NCBI RefSeq assembly: GCF_023498005.1
Contig: NZ_CP097289.1
Location: forward strand, 1,364,001-1,428,000
DNA: 64,000 bases
DNA from: Streptomyces durmitorensis
GTDB lineage: Bacteria; Actinomycetota; Actinomycetes; Streptomycetales; Streptomycetaceae
Reading direction: 5' to 3'
Shown here: positions 1 to 8,537 of the stretch, piece by piece
Position numbering within the stretch: the first letter of the stretch is position 1
How the letters are laid out: every line of letters begins with the position of its first letter
The notes under the pieces: model-generated
The model's input: only the letters and a program-made list of their open reading frames with translations
Database searches by the model: none
Told to the model about the DNA's origin: nothing
Made by a program: the position numbers and the translations under genes

Positions 1-641
1 CACCTCCCCGACTTCCCTTCCTGCTGCGCCCGTTGGCCCGTTTCGACGGACGCGACCACTTCGGCGGCTCGGCCACCGGCATCAGGGCGGGGCTCGATGC
101 CTTTCTCGCCACGCGCGGGATCACGCTGGACGGCGGGCGCGTGCTGATGCTCGCCCATGCCCGGGTCCTCGGACACGTCTTCAATCCGCTGTCCCTGTAC
201 TGGTGTCACGGACCCGGCGGTGAGCTGCGCTGCGTCGTGGCCGAGGTGCACAACACCTACGGCGAGCGGCACTGCTACCTCCTGGGGCCCGACGCCGCGC
301 AGAGCGCGGACGCGCCCCAGGAGTTCGAGGTGGCCAAGGAGTTCTACGTCTCGCCGTTCTTCCCGGTCGACGGCGCGTACCGGATGCGGCTTCCCACGCC
401 GGGCGAACGCCTCGCCGTCACCTTGCACTTCGACCAGGGCGGCCACCGGAAGTTCACGGCGACCGTGCGCGGCGAGCGCCGCCCCGCGACCACCGGTGTG
501 CTGCTGCGGGCGGCCGTCCGCCACCCCTGGTCCACGGTCGCCGTCTCGGCGGCCATCCGGCGCCACGGCATCGCGCTGTGGCTGCGCGGTCTGCCCGTGC
601 AGAAGCGACCCCGACATCGTCCCCAGGAGGGCCTGAAGTGA
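1..641 (+). CDS. DUF1365 family protein, 5' end outside the window
   Basis: The reading frame is open from the first bases of the window, so the true start lies upstream. The visible protein begins with a PFLLRPLARFDGRDHFGG-like stretch, a region that normally sits some tens of residues into DUF1365 proteins, and continues through the family's HNTYGERHCYLL and KEFYVSPFF segments. The biochemical role of DUF1365 is not firmly known. It typically sits between an FAD-dependent amine-oxidase-like protein and a cyclopropane fatty acid synthase homologue, and the following genes fit that pattern. The stop overlaps the next GTG start (GTGA), so the genes are probably translationally coupled. Family assignment is confident; function is inferred only from context (membrane fatty-acid modification). 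Confidence 0.85.
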   Translation, partial: PPRLPFLLRPLARFDGRDHFGGSATGIRAGLDAFLATRGITLDGGRVLMLAHARVLGHVFNPLSLYWCHGPGGELRCVVAEVHNTYGERHCYLLGPDAAQSADAPQEFEVAKEFYVSPFFPVDGAYRMRLPTPGERLAVTLHFDQGGHRKFTATVRGERRPATTGVLLRAAVRHPWSTVAVSAAIRRHGIALWLRGLPVQKRPRHRPQEGLK

Positions 642-1939
642 GTACGTCCACAACCGGTGTATCCAGTGCGTCCGGCCCGTCCGGTGTGTCCGGCGACGCC
701 CGTGCGCGGGTCGCGGTCGACGCCGAGCGGTGGCCCGATGTCGTGGCCGTTCCGCGGTGTTCCGCGGCGCGGCAGGCACTGGCCCGGACCGTCGTGCGCC
801 GTGCGCTGAACGGGCTGCCGCTCCAGGTGGCGATGGGCGGCGCTGAACTCCTGGGCAGGGGCGGCCCGTTGCTGGAGGTGCGCGATCCCGACAGCTTCCT
901 GCGGCGCGTCGCGACGCACGGGCTCGTCGGCTTCGGCGAGTCGTACATGGCGCACGAGTGGGACGCGCGGGAGCTGGTCGCGGTGCTCACCGTGCTCGCC
1001 GAGCACACGGCCACGCTGGTACCGCCCTCGCTGCAGCGGCTGCGCACCCTCTGGGCCCCCAGGCAGCCGGCCGAGCAGCGCAACACCCCCAGTGGCGCGC
1101 AGGCCAACATCCGGCACCACTACGACCTGTCGAACGACCTGTTCGCCCTGTTCCTCGACGACTCCCTGAGTTACTCCTCCGCTCTCTTCGACGGCTTGCC
1201 CGCGGCCTGGTCCGATCTGGAGACAGGCCAGCACCGCAAGATCGACCGCATGCTCGACCTGTGCGGTGCGGGACCCGGTACGCGGCTGCTTGAGATCGGC
1301 ACGGGCTGGGGCGCCCTGGCCATCCGCGCGGCGGCGCGGGGAGCGAGCGTCCACTCGGTCACCCTCTCGGCCCAGCAGCGCGACCTGGCCCGGGAACGGG
1401 TGCGTGCGGCGGGCCACGAGGACCGGGTCCGCATCGAGCTGTGCGACTACCGCCAGGTGCGCGGCAGATACGACGCGATCGCGAGCGTGGAGATGATCGA
1501 GGCGGTCGGGGCGGAGTACTGGCCCACGTTCTTCCGCACCCTGGACTCCTTGCTGGCGCCGGGCGGCTCGGTGGCGCTCCAGGCGATCACCATGCCGCAC
1601 GACCGGATGCTCGCGAGCCGGAGCACCTACACCTGGGTGCAGAAGTACATCTTCCCCGGCGGTCAACTGCCCTCCGTCCGCGCCGTCGAGGAGACCGCAC
1701 GCGCCCACACCGGGCTGCGGGTCACCGCGTGCGACGGATTCGGCGCGCACTACGCGCAGACGCTGGCGCTGTGGCGCGAGCGCTTCGCCCAACAGGACGA
1801 CGCCGTGGGCGACTTGGGCTTCGATGCCACCTTCCGTCGCATGTGGGACTTCTACCTCGCCTACTCCGAGGCGGGCTTCCGCTCCGGCTACCTCGACGTG
1901 CACCAGATCCAGCTGACCGGACAGGGAGCAGGACAGTGA
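638..1939 (+). CDS. Cyclopropane-fatty-acyl-phospholipid synthase family methyltransferase (copy 1)
   Basis: A 433-residue SAM-dependent methyltransferase of the CFA synthase family. The N-terminal third is the family's substrate/lipid-binding region. An RHHYDLSNDLFALFLDDS segment, diagnostic of CFA synthases, is followed by the SAM-binding motif LLEIGTGWGALAIRAA. The family transfers a methylene or methyl group from SAM to unsaturated phospholipid acyl chains at the membrane. The GTG start at 638 overlaps the preceding stop and is preceded by AGGAGG; longer in-frame readings would run through the upstream gene. It is followed with a 4-nt overlap by a second, divergent family member. Whether it makes cyclopropane, methyl-branched or furan fatty acids cannot be read from the sequence. 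Confidence 0.9.
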   Translation: MSTSTTGVSSASGPSGVSGDARARVAVDAERWPDVVAVPRCSAARQALARTVVRRALNGLPLQVAMGGAELLGRGGPLLEVRDPDSFLRRVATHGLVGFGESYMAHEWDARELVAVLTVLAEHTATLVPPSLQRLRTLWAPRQPAEQRNTPSGAQANIRHHYDLSNDLFALFLDDSLSYSSALFDGLPAAWSDLETGQHRKIDRMLDLCGAGPGTRLLEIGTGWGALAIRAAARGASVHSVTLSAQQRDLARERVRAAGHEDRVRIELCDYRQVRGRYDAIASVEMIEAVGAEYWPTFFRTLDSLLAPGGSVALQAITMPHDRMLASRSTYTWVQKYIFPGGQLPSVRAVEETARAHTGLRVTACDGFGAHYAQTLALWRERFAQQDDAVGDLGFDATFRRMWDFYLAYSEAGFRSGYLDVHQIQLTGQGAGQ

Positions 1940-3225
1940 CCTCGACCGCCGAACGACTCAACGGACTTCTCTGCGACGCGCTGGGCGGACCCGTGCCGCT
2001 CCGGCTGCGCGCCTGGGACGGCAGCGAGTGCGGACCGCCGGACGCCCCGGTCGTGATCGTCCGCTCCCGCCGGGCGCTGCGCCGTCTGCTGTGGCAGCCG
2101 GGCGAACTCGGCCTGGCCGAGGCGTACATCACCGGTGACCTCGACATCGAGGGCGACCTCGCCGACGGGCTGCGGGCCATGTGGGCCGGAGCCCGGGAGC
2201 AGCGGCTCGCACCCGCACGGCCCGGCGCGGGGCAGCTGGCGTCCGCCCTTGCGGCCGCGGTCCGGCTCGGCGCCGTGGGGCCGCCCCCGAAGGCGCCCGC
2301 GGGCCGGGCCCGGCTGCGGGGCGTGCGGCACAGCACCGCCCGGGACCGTGCGGCCATCAGCCACCACTACGACGTCTCCCACCGCTTCTACGAGCTGCTG
2401 CTCGACCCCTCGATGGCGTACTCCTGCGCCTACTGGGAGAGCGAGGAGCCGCGCCACGGCCTCGCGCGGGCCCAGCGCGCCAAGCTGGAACTGGTCTGCC
2501 GGAAGCTGGGCCTCGCCCCCGGCTCCCGGCTGCTCGACGTCGGCTGCGGCTGGGGAGCGCTCGCCCTGTACGCGGCACAGGAGCACAAGGCGCAGGTCAC
2601 GGCCGTGACGCTGTCGCGCGAGCAGCGGGACGTCGTCCGGGCGCGGGTGCGCGAGCTCGGCCTCGGCGACCAGGTCGACGTACAGCTTCGGCACTACCGC
2701 ACCATCGAGAGCGGACAGTACGAGGCGATCAGCGTGATCGAGATGGGCGAGCACGTCGGGGACGCGGAGTATCCGGGGTTCGCGGCCCAACTGCACGGCC
2801 TGCTGCGGCCGCAGGGCCGGATACTCGTCCAGCAGATGTCCCGCGGGTCCACGGCACCCGGCGGGGGCGCCTTCATCGAGTCGTACATCGCGCCGGACAT
2901 GCACATGCGTCCCCTCGGCGAGACGATCGGCCTGTGGGAGGGGGCGGGCTTCGAGGTGCGTTCGGCCGAGTCGATGCGCGAGCACTACGTGCGCACCGTC
3001 TCCGCCTGGCGTGCCACGCTGGAGGAGCGCTGGGAGGAGTTCGTCGGTCTTGTCGGCGTGGAGGCGGCCAGGACCTGGCGGCTGTACCTGGTGGGCGGGT
3101 CGCTCGCGTTCGAGGAGCGGCGGATGGGCGTCGACCAGATTCTCGCCGTACGCACCAGTGACCTGGGCTGGTCGGGTATGCCGGTCACGACGGCCGCCCT
3201 GTACCGCGGGGAGGGCGTGTCGTGA
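1936..3225 (+). CDS. Cyclopropane-fatty-acyl-phospholipid synthase family methyltransferase (copy 2)
   Basis: A 429-residue second CFA-synthase-family enzyme. It has an N-terminal region of about 130 residues, the SHHYDVSHRFYELLLDPSM signature, and a canonical SAM site LLDVGCGWGALALYA. It differs clearly from the preceding copy (for example DVGCGWG against EIGTGWG), so the pair is not a recent duplication and probably performs different methyl-transfer steps on the same lipid. The start is GTG at 1936, inside a GTGA overlap with copy 1. The whole DUF1365-CFA-CFA-DUF1295 series is one transcription unit. Family members near DUF1365 and DUF1295 genes in other bacteria are linked to oxidative-stress-responsive fatty-acid modification; that link is inference here. 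Confidence 0.9.
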   Translation: MTSTAERLNGLLCDALGGPVPLRLRAWDGSECGPPDAPVVIVRSRRALRRLLWQPGELGLAEAYITGDLDIEGDLADGLRAMWAGAREQRLAPARPGAGQLASALAAAVRLGAVGPPPKAPAGRARLRGVRHSTARDRAAISHHYDVSHRFYELLLDPSMAYSCAYWESEEPRHGLARAQRAKLELVCRKLGLAPGSRLLDVGCGWGALALYAAQEHKAQVTAVTLSREQRDVVRARVRELGLGDQVDVQLRHYRTIESGQYEAISVIEMGEHVGDAEYPGFAAQLHGLLRPQGRILVQQMSRGSTAPGGGAFIESYIAPDMHMRPLGETIGLWEGAGFEVRSAESMREHYVRTVSAWRATLEERWEEFVGLVGVEAARTWRLYLVGGSLAFEERRMGVDQILAVRTSDLGWSGMPVTTAALYRGEGVS

Positions 3226-4025
3226 ACGGCTTCGCGTGGGGCGCGTTCGGCGTCAATCTCGCCTTCGCCGCGCTCACCGCCCTCGCCGTGCTCCTTGCCA
3301 CCTTCGCGCTCGCGCTGCGCCGTGGGCTGCACCGCGTGGTGGACATCGCCTGGGGGATCGCCTTCGCGGCCGTCGCTCTCATGACGTACGCCCTCTCGTC
3401 CGGGCACGGCGACGAGGGGCGACGGCTCCTCGTGACGGCCCTGACGGTGGTGTGGGGCCTGCGGCTCGCGGGGCACATCGCCTGGCGCGCCCGGGGCCAC
3501 GGCGAGGATCCGCGTTACGAGCGGCTGCTGTCCAAGGCTCCGGGCAGCAAGGACGCGTACGCCCTGCGCATGGTCTATCTGTTGCAGGGCGGTCTGGTCT
3601 GGCTGGTGTCCCTGCCCGTGCAGGCCGCCGCCTACATCTCCGGACCGGTGGGTGTGCTCGCCGCCGCCGGAGTACTCCTGTGGCTGGTCGGTCTGGTCTT
3701 CGAGTCGGTCGGGGACTTCCAACTCGCCCGGTTCAAGGCGGACCCGGCCAACAAGGGCCGTCTCATGGACCGCGGCCTGTGGTCCTGGACGCGCCATCCG
3801 AACTATTTCGGTGACTTCTGTGTCTGGTGGGGCCTCTTCCTCCTCACCTGCGAGGCACCCGCGGCGGCCGCCGCCACGATCATCGGCCCGCTGGCGATGA
3901 CGTACCTGCTGACGCGGGGCAGCGGCAAGGCGCTCCTCGAACGGCACATGGCCGACCGGCCCGGTTACGCCGCCTACCGGAAGCGCACCAGCGGATTCTT
4001 TCCGAGGCCACCACGGGCACCGTAA
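3222..4025 (+). CDS. DUF1295 / steroid 5-alpha-reductase-like membrane protein
   Basis: A 267-residue polytopic membrane protein with about six hydrophobic segments. It contains the family hallmarks FQLARFKADPANKG and the C-terminal GLWSWTRHPNYFGDFCVWWG motif, shared with isoprenylcysteine methyltransferase and 5-alpha-reductase-like proteins. Members act at the membrane and are thought to bind a nicotinamide cofactor or SAM. The GTG start forms a 4-nt overlap with the second CFA-like enzyme. Its place as last gene of the lipid operon suggests a reduction or methylation step on the modified acyl chain. Function is inferred; family membership is clear. Confidence 0.85.
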   Translation: MNGFAWGAFGVNLAFAALTALAVLLATFALALRRGLHRVVDIAWGIAFAAVALMTYALSSGHGDEGRRLLVTALTVVWGLRLAGHIAWRARGHGEDPRYERLLSKAPGSKDAYALRMVYLLQGGLVWLVSLPVQAAAYISGPVGVLAAAGVLLWLVGLVFESVGDFQLARFKADPANKGRLMDRGLWSWTRHPNYFGDFCVWWGLFLLTCEAPAAAAATIIGPLAMTYLLTRGSGKALLERHMADRPGYAAYRKRTSGFFPRPPRAP

Positions 4026-4058
4026 AGAAAGGGGCCGCGGCGAGGAGCGGGAGTTGAC

Positions 4059-4072
4059 AGGATTTCAATCCT
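4059..4072. repeat. Perfect 14-bp palindrome (AGGATT-TC-AATCCT)
   Basis: Six-base arms around a 2-nt centre, overlapping the last base of a TTGACA hexamer at 4054-4059. It lies in the roughly 230-bp gap between the lipid operon and the GAF-ANTAR gene. It could be an operator, but no matching -10 element is seen at 17-18 nt. Confidence 0.4.
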
Positions 4073-4151
4073 GCTTTCAACCGAGGGGAAGAGCGGGTGT
4101 CGGCCAATTGCGATCCTTGCCATAAAACGACCACATTGGATCGTGCCGTGT

Positions 4152-4181
4152 CCGACATGCGACGACCGATCGCGGTAGCGT
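4152..4181 (+). promoter_or_regulatory. Candidate promoter of the GAF-ANTAR gene
   Basis: CCGACA at 4152-4157 is followed after 18 nt by TAGCGT at 4176-4181, which fits the Streptomyces TTGACN / TAGNNT housekeeping pattern reasonably well. It would start transcription about 70 nt upstream of the ATG at 4259. No experimental support. Confidence 0.4.
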
Positions 4182-4258
4182 GGAGTGGATTCCGTGAATT
4201 CCTCAACTGGAGCATGAACTCAGCTCTGTTGCCTGCATCGGGCGAAGGGAGAAGCGGC

Positions 4259-5020
4259 ATGACCGCCATGTCCGAGAGGCAGCACGAGAGGCAGCACGAG
4301 AAGCGGCTCGCGTCCGCCTTCACGGATCTCACCGGCCCGCTGGTACGGGACGTGAACGTGACCGACGTCCTGCACACCCTGTCCCAGCACTGCGTGGACC
4401 TCCTCGACGTCTCGGCGGCCGGGGTCCTCCTTGACGTTCCGCACGGCCCGGGTGTGGACGTCGTGGCCTCCGACGAGTACACCCGCGCACTGGAGCTGTT
4501 CGGCATCGAATGGGACGAGGGCCCGAGCCTGGACTGCCGCCGCTCCCCGGCGCACGTCTCGGAGACCCGGCTGGACGCCGACGACGCCTGTCCACGGTGG
4601 CCGCGCTTCACACCACGCGCCCTGCTCCTCGGCTTCACCTCGGTCGCGACGGTACCGCTGCGCTGCCAGGACACGGTGGTCGGCGCCCTGAGCCTCCTCC
4701 ACGACCGGCCGAGACCGCTGGACGACGTCCAGCTGCGGCTGGCCAAGGCGCTGGCGGACACCGCCGCCATGTGCGTGATCCAGCAGCAGGTGCTGCAAGG
4801 ACAGAAGACGCAGATCGCGCGGCTCCAGGACTCCCTGGAATCCCAGATCGTCATAGAGCAGGCCAAGGGATTCCTCTCCAACTCCCGCGGCTGCACCGCG
4901 GATCAGGCCTTGATCCGCATGCGGACGTATGCCCGCAACCGGCAGCTCAAGCTCTCCGATGTGGCCCGCCAGGTCCTGGACGGCGCCGTCGCACACACCC
5001 TGCTCGCCCCCGAACGCTGA
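4259..5020 (+). CDS. GAF and ANTAR domain transcription antitermination regulator
   Basis: A 253-residue soluble regulator. Residues about 20-165 form a GAF sensor domain. Residues about 185-245 form an ANTAR RNA-binding domain, with the characteristic IVIEQAKGFLSNSRG and MRTYARNRQLKLSDVA segments. ANTAR proteins bind paired stem-loops in nascent RNA and prevent termination; the GAF domain would sense a small ligand or redox state. ATG 4259 was chosen because AAGGGAG lies at a proper distance and the GAF domain begins soon after; the reading frame extends further upstream without conserved features. The RNA target is unknown. The gene is apparently monocistronic between the lipid operon and the GntR gene. 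Confidence 0.88.
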   Translation: MTAMSERQHERQHEKRLASAFTDLTGPLVRDVNVTDVLHTLSQHCVDLLDVSAAGVLLDVPHGPGVDVVASDEYTRALELFGIEWDEGPSLDCRRSPAHVSETRLDADDACPRWPRFTPRALLLGFTSVATVPLRCQDTVVGALSLLHDRPRPLDDVQLRLAKALADTAAMCVIQQQVLQGQKTQIARLQDSLESQIVIEQAKGFLSNSRGCTADQALIRMRTYARNRQLKLSDVARQVLDGAVAHTLLAPER

Positions 5021-5211
5021 GCTCTCCCGCACCGCGGCGGGCGCCGGGCATCAGCAGCTGCCGCTCGACGGTGCACAATCCAGGGCTCCCCCTGGCAGAT
5101 CTCCCCGAAAGCCTCGCGAACACGCAGGTCAGAGGCGGTGCGCGTGGTGCGTTGAGTGGCGCAATACTCCGGCAACACCACGGCCGTGAACACGTCGGTA
5201 TGGTCCCTCGC

Positions 5212-5982
5212 ATGCCAGCCGAACGTATCCGCGAGCACACCGTGCCGGTCGCCGCCGCACGACGGCGCCGGCTGCGCGCGGACCAGGCGCGGCAGCTCGC
5301 CGACCTGCTGCGCCACCAGGTGCGCACCGGGGGCTTCCCCAGCGGCGTCCTTCCGCTCGAGGGCGCGATCGGCAGCGACTACCACGTCTCCCGGAACACC
5401 GTCCGGCAGGCGCTGGACCTCCTCCGTACGGAAGGGCTGCTCGAACGGCAGCCCGGCGTCGGCACGGTCGTGGTGTCCGAGAAGTATCCGCACGGCCTCG
5501 ACCGGCTCCAGGGCCTGGCCGAGACCCTGCACGAACACGGCGACGTCACCAACGAAGTCCGTACGGTCGGTCCCGTCCCGGCGCCCGCACCCGTGGCCCG
5601 GCGTCTCGGCCTGGTGGAGCACACCGACGTGCTCTACATCGAGCGGCTGCGCCGGCTGGGCGGCCTGCCGCTCTCCCTCGACCTCACCTACATCCCGATG
5701 GACATCGGCGCCGGTCTCATCGGCTGCGACCTGGAGAACACCGATGTGTTCCGGCTCCTGGAGACCCTGACCGGGCAGCCGCTCGGCACGGCCGAGATCA
5801 CCCTGGAGGCCGTCAACGCCGACGTGCACTCCGCCGCCGTTCTCGAGGCCCCGCGCGGTGTCGCCGTCCTCATGCTCGAACGCCTCACCTCGTTGTCCGA
5901 CGGGCGCCCCGTGGACCTGGAGTTCATCCGCTTCCGCGGTGACCGCATCTCCATGAGCGGGCTGCTCCACCGCGCCCTCTGA
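5212..5982 (+). CDS. GntR-family transcriptional regulator with UTRA domain
   Basis: A 256-residue HutC-type regulator. An N-terminal winged helix (about residues 20-85, with VSRNTVRQALDLLRTEGLLER) is followed by a UTRA ligand-binding domain (about 95-250, with YIERLRRLGGLPLSLDLTYI). Proteins of this type bind operators next to their own operon and respond to a small effector. It sits directly upstream of, and co-directional with, the ferredoxin-ABC-flavoprotein genes, so it probably controls them. ATG 5212 was chosen because TATGGT at 5199-5204 followed by exactly 7 nt looks like a leaderless -10 element. An in-frame ATG at 5200 is the alternative. Confidence 0.88.
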   Translation: MPAERIREHTVPVAAARRRRLRADQARQLADLLRHQVRTGGFPSGVLPLEGAIGSDYHVSRNTVRQALDLLRTEGLLERQPGVGTVVVSEKYPHGLDRLQGLAETLHEHGDVTNEVRTVGPVPAPAPVARRLGLVEHTDVLYIERLRRLGGLPLSLDLTYIPMDIGAGLIGCDLENTDVFRLLETLTGQPLGTAEITLEAVNADVHSAAVLEAPRGVAVLMLERLTSLSDGRPVDLEFIRFRGDRISMSGLLHRAL

Positions 5983-6016
5983 TTCCTCACCCGCCACCTC
6001 TTCCCGGGAGACAGCC

Positions 6017-6244
6017 ATGCCTCTGGCCCCCCAGCGCGCCGACGTGCCCGTGACCATCGACGAGTCGAAGTGCATCGACGGCTGCACCCTCTGCGTCGAC
6101 ATGTGTCCGCTCGACTCGCTCGCGATCAACCCGGAGAGCGGCAAGGCCTTCATGCACGTCGACGAGTGCTGGTACTGCGGCCCGTGCGCGGCCCGCTGTC
6201 CCACGGGTGCGGTCACGGTCAACATGCCCTATCTGCTCCGGTGA
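6017..6244 (+). CDS. Small 2[4Fe-4S] ferredoxin, AprB-like
   Basis: A 75-residue iron-sulfur protein with two cysteine sets: C19-x3-C23-x2-C26-x3-C30P and C51-x2-C54-x2-C57-x3-C61P. The second, ECWYCGPCAARCPTGAV, resembles the di-cluster subunit of adenylylsulfate reductase. It should carry electrons in the cytoplasm for the flavoprotein encoded at 9381. GGGAGA precedes the ATG. It lies 34 bp after the GntR gene and 40 bp before the importer genes, so it is probably the first structural gene of the operon. Fold and cofactor are clear; its role as partner of the AprA-like flavoprotein is inference from context. Confidence 0.88.
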   Translation: MPLAPQRADVPVTIDESKCIDGCTLCVDMCPLDSLAINPESGKAFMHVDECWYCGPCAARCPTGAVTVNMPYLLR

Positions 6245-6284
6245 AGCCGGCAAAGTCGGCGAAGGTCGAGAGGTTCCCACTCCC

Positions 6285-7634
6285 ATGAAACGCACGGCAC
6301 TCGGCGCCGCCCTGGCCGCCCTCCTTGCCTTCCCCCTGGCGGGCTGCGGCGGGGCGAGCGCGGACGACTCCGGCACGGTCACCGTCACCATCGGCTACCA
6401 GTCCAAGACCATCAACACCGTCACCGCGGGCACGCTGTTGCGGTCGCTCGGCTACTTCGAGCGCGAGCTCGCCGAGCGCGGCAAGCGTGAGGGCGTCACC
6501 TACAAGGTGAAGTGGCAGGACTACGCCACCGGTGCGCCGATCACCGCGCAGATGACCGCAGGGAAGATCGACATCGGTTCGATGGGCGACTTCCCCCTCC
6601 TGATCAACGCCGCCCGCGGCGCACAGCTGAACCGGCCCACGAAACTGGTCTCCGTCACCGGCTACAACCTCCGGGGCGGCCTCAACACCGTGGTCACCGG
6701 CACCGGTTCGAAGCTTTCGTCGATCAAGGACCTGCGCGGCAAGAAGGTCTCGACGAGCGTCGGATCGGCCGCCGACGGCACTCTCGTACGGGCGCTGCGA
6801 CAGGCGGGCATCGACCCCGAGGACGACATCCGCAAGCTCAACCAGCAGCCCGCGGTGGGTGCTTCGGCGCTCCAGGCGGGCAGCGCGGACGCGCTGTCGC
6901 AGTTCGTCGCGTGGCCCGGTCTGCTCGCCTTCCAAGGCCGGGCCCGGGCGCTGTACGACGGCGCGGAGCTGAATCTGCCGACCTTCCACGGGGTCACCGC
7001 ACGCGAGGACTTCGCGCAGAAGAGGCCAGGGGTCCTGGAGGACTTCCTGCGCGCCCAGGCCAAGGCGACCGACCATCTCAACAAGCGTCCTGTCGCCGCC
7101 GCCGAGTCGGTGGCGAAGGCCACCGGTCTTCCGCCCGAGGTCGTCTACCTCTACAACGGCGCGCACGGCATCGCCACGTTCGACACCACGGTCAAACCCG
7201 CGCTGGTGGCCGCGTTGAAGAAGGACGTGCCCGTGCTGAAGTCGGCGAAGCTGGTGGGCGACGTGGACGTGGACGGTTTCGTCGACGAGCGGTACGTGAA
7301 GAAGGCGTACGGCGACGGATACGCGACCGCGCGGGCCGCCACCCCCAAGCCGCCGCGCAGCGAACTCTGGCTGAAGGGCGAGGACCGGACCCGGTCGTTC
7401 GCCACGCCGGCCGAGCTGTTGCGCCAGGCAGCCACCCGGGAGGGCAGGGTGCGTGCCGCGTACGTCCCCGACACCACCACCGGGACGCCCTGGTTCGCCG
7501 ACAAGGCCGTGTGGGTGGCCGACGGCGCGAAACTGCTGCCCTTCGTCACTCCCGCCACCGCCGCCTCCTACACCGCCGCGCATCCGGGCGCTCGCACCAT
7601 CTCGTACAACCAGGCCCTGAAGCAGGCATCATGA
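6285..7634 (+). CDS. ABC importer substrate-binding lipoprotein with NosL-like C-terminal domain
   Basis: A 449-residue lipoprotein. Residues 1-21 are a signal ending in PLAGC, so Cys21 is the lipidated residue. Residues about 30-340 resemble taurine/nitrate/sulfonate-type binding proteins: GKIDIGSMGDFPLL, then KDLRGKKVSTSVGSAADG. Family members are usually about 330 residues long. The extra C-terminal ~100 residues, around AYVPDTTTGTPWFADKAVWV and AASYTAAHPG, look like the second half of NosL, a copper-handling lipoprotein. No CxxC/CGM metal site is visible. The protein would capture substrate outside the membrane for the permease and ATPase encoded next. The substrate is unknown. The binding-protein call is firm; the NosL relation is moderate. 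Confidence 0.85.
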   Translation: MKRTALGAALAALLAFPLAGCGGASADDSGTVTVTIGYQSKTINTVTAGTLLRSLGYFERELAERGKREGVTYKVKWQDYATGAPITAQMTAGKIDIGSMGDFPLLINAARGAQLNRPTKLVSVTGYNLRGGLNTVVTGTGSKLSSIKDLRGKKVSTSVGSAADGTLVRALRQAGIDPEDDIRKLNQQPAVGASALQAGSADALSQFVAWPGLLAFQGRARALYDGAELNLPTFHGVTAREDFAQKRPGVLEDFLRAQAKATDHLNKRPVAAAESVAKATGLPPEVVYLYNGAHGIATFDTTVKPALVAALKKDVPVLKSAKLVGDVDVDGFVDERYVKKAYGDGYATARAATPKPPRSELWLKGEDRTRSFATPAELLRQAATREGRVRAAYVPDTTTGTPWFADKAVWVADGAKLLPFVTPATAASYTAAHPGARTISYNQALKQAS

Positions 7635-8533
7635 CGGTGCGTCACCTACTGCGCCTCCTGTCACTGGCCGGAGCGCTCGGCCTGTGGCAGCTCCTCACCG
7701 CGCTCGACGTCAATCTGTGGCTGCGCTTCGAGCAGTTCCCGACGGTCGTCGACGTGACGCGGGAGTTCGGGCGGCGCATCGGCAGCGAGGCGTACTGGCA
7801 GGACCTCACCGACAGTCTCAGCCGCATCGTCACCGGCTTCGCGCTCGCGGCGGCCGCGGGGGTGGCCGTCGGCACGGCGATCGCCCGCTCGCGCCTGGCC
7901 GCCGACCTGCTCGGGCCCGTCCTCGAAGTGCTGCGGCCCATACCGGCGATCGCCCTGGTGCCGGTGGCGATCCTGCTCTTCCCCAGCAACGAGCAGGGCA
8001 TCGTCTTCATCACCTTCACCGCGGCGTTCTTCCCCGTCATGGTCTCCACCCGGCACGCGGTGCGCGCCCTGACCCCGGTCTGGGAGGAGGCCGTCCTCAC
8101 GCTGGGCGGCGGCCGGTGGCGTGTGCTCGGCTCGGTGGTCCTGCCGGGGGCGCTGCCCGGCATCCTCGGCGGGCTCTCCGTGGGCATCGGCGTCTCGTGG
8201 ATCTGTGTGATCTCGGCGGAGATGATCTCCGGCGAGTACGGGGTGGGCTACCGCACCTGGCAGGACTACACGGTGGTCGACTACCCCGGCGTCTTCGTCG
8301 GCATGGTGACGATCGGCGCACTCGGGTGGCTGACGTCGACGGCGGTGGAGGTGCTCGGCCGCCGTGTCACGCGGTGGCTGCCGCGGACGGAGTTCCGCAG
8401 CGAGGCTCCGGTGCCGTCGCGCCGGTACCAGCGGGCGGCTCCGCACCCCGGCTCTCCCACGTCGAAGGCCGACGAGGCCGTGCCCCGAGTGTCCGCGTCA
8501 CGCACGCCGGACCGCGTCCACAAGGAGGCGTGA
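7631..8533 (+). CDS. ABC importer permease (taurine/nitrate/sulfonate type)
   Basis: A 300-residue inner-membrane permease with about six transmembrane segments. The cytoplasmic coupling loop EEAVLTLGGGRWRVLGSVVL matches the EAA motif that contacts the ATPase. The N-terminal LWQLLTALDVNLWLRFEQFP and the core ILRPIPAIALVPVAI-like segment are typical of SsuC/TauC/NrtB proteins. The C-terminal ~45 residues are a polar, proline-rich tail with no recognised domain. ATG 7631 overlaps the binding-protein stop (ATGA), which implies translational coupling. The transporter type is confident, the ligand is not. Confidence 0.9.
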   Translation: MTVRHLLRLLSLAGALGLWQLLTALDVNLWLRFEQFPTVVDVTREFGRRIGSEAYWQDLTDSLSRIVTGFALAAAAGVAVGTAIARSRLAADLLGPVLEVLRPIPAIALVPVAILLFPSNEQGIVFITFTAAFFPVMVSTRHAVRALTPVWEEAVLTLGGGRWRVLGSVVLPGALPGILGGLSVGIGVSWICVISAEMISGEYGVGYRTWQDYTVVDYPGVFVGMVTIGALGWLTSTAVEVLGRRVTRWLPRTEFRSEAPVPSRRYQRAAPHPGSPTSKADEAVPRVSASRTPDRVHKEA

Positions 8534-8537
8534 CCCC

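Noticed and set aside
4054..4082. TTGACA at 4054 as promoter
   Set aside because: No -10-like hexamer at 16-19 nt; the CCGACA/TAGCGT pair further on is better.
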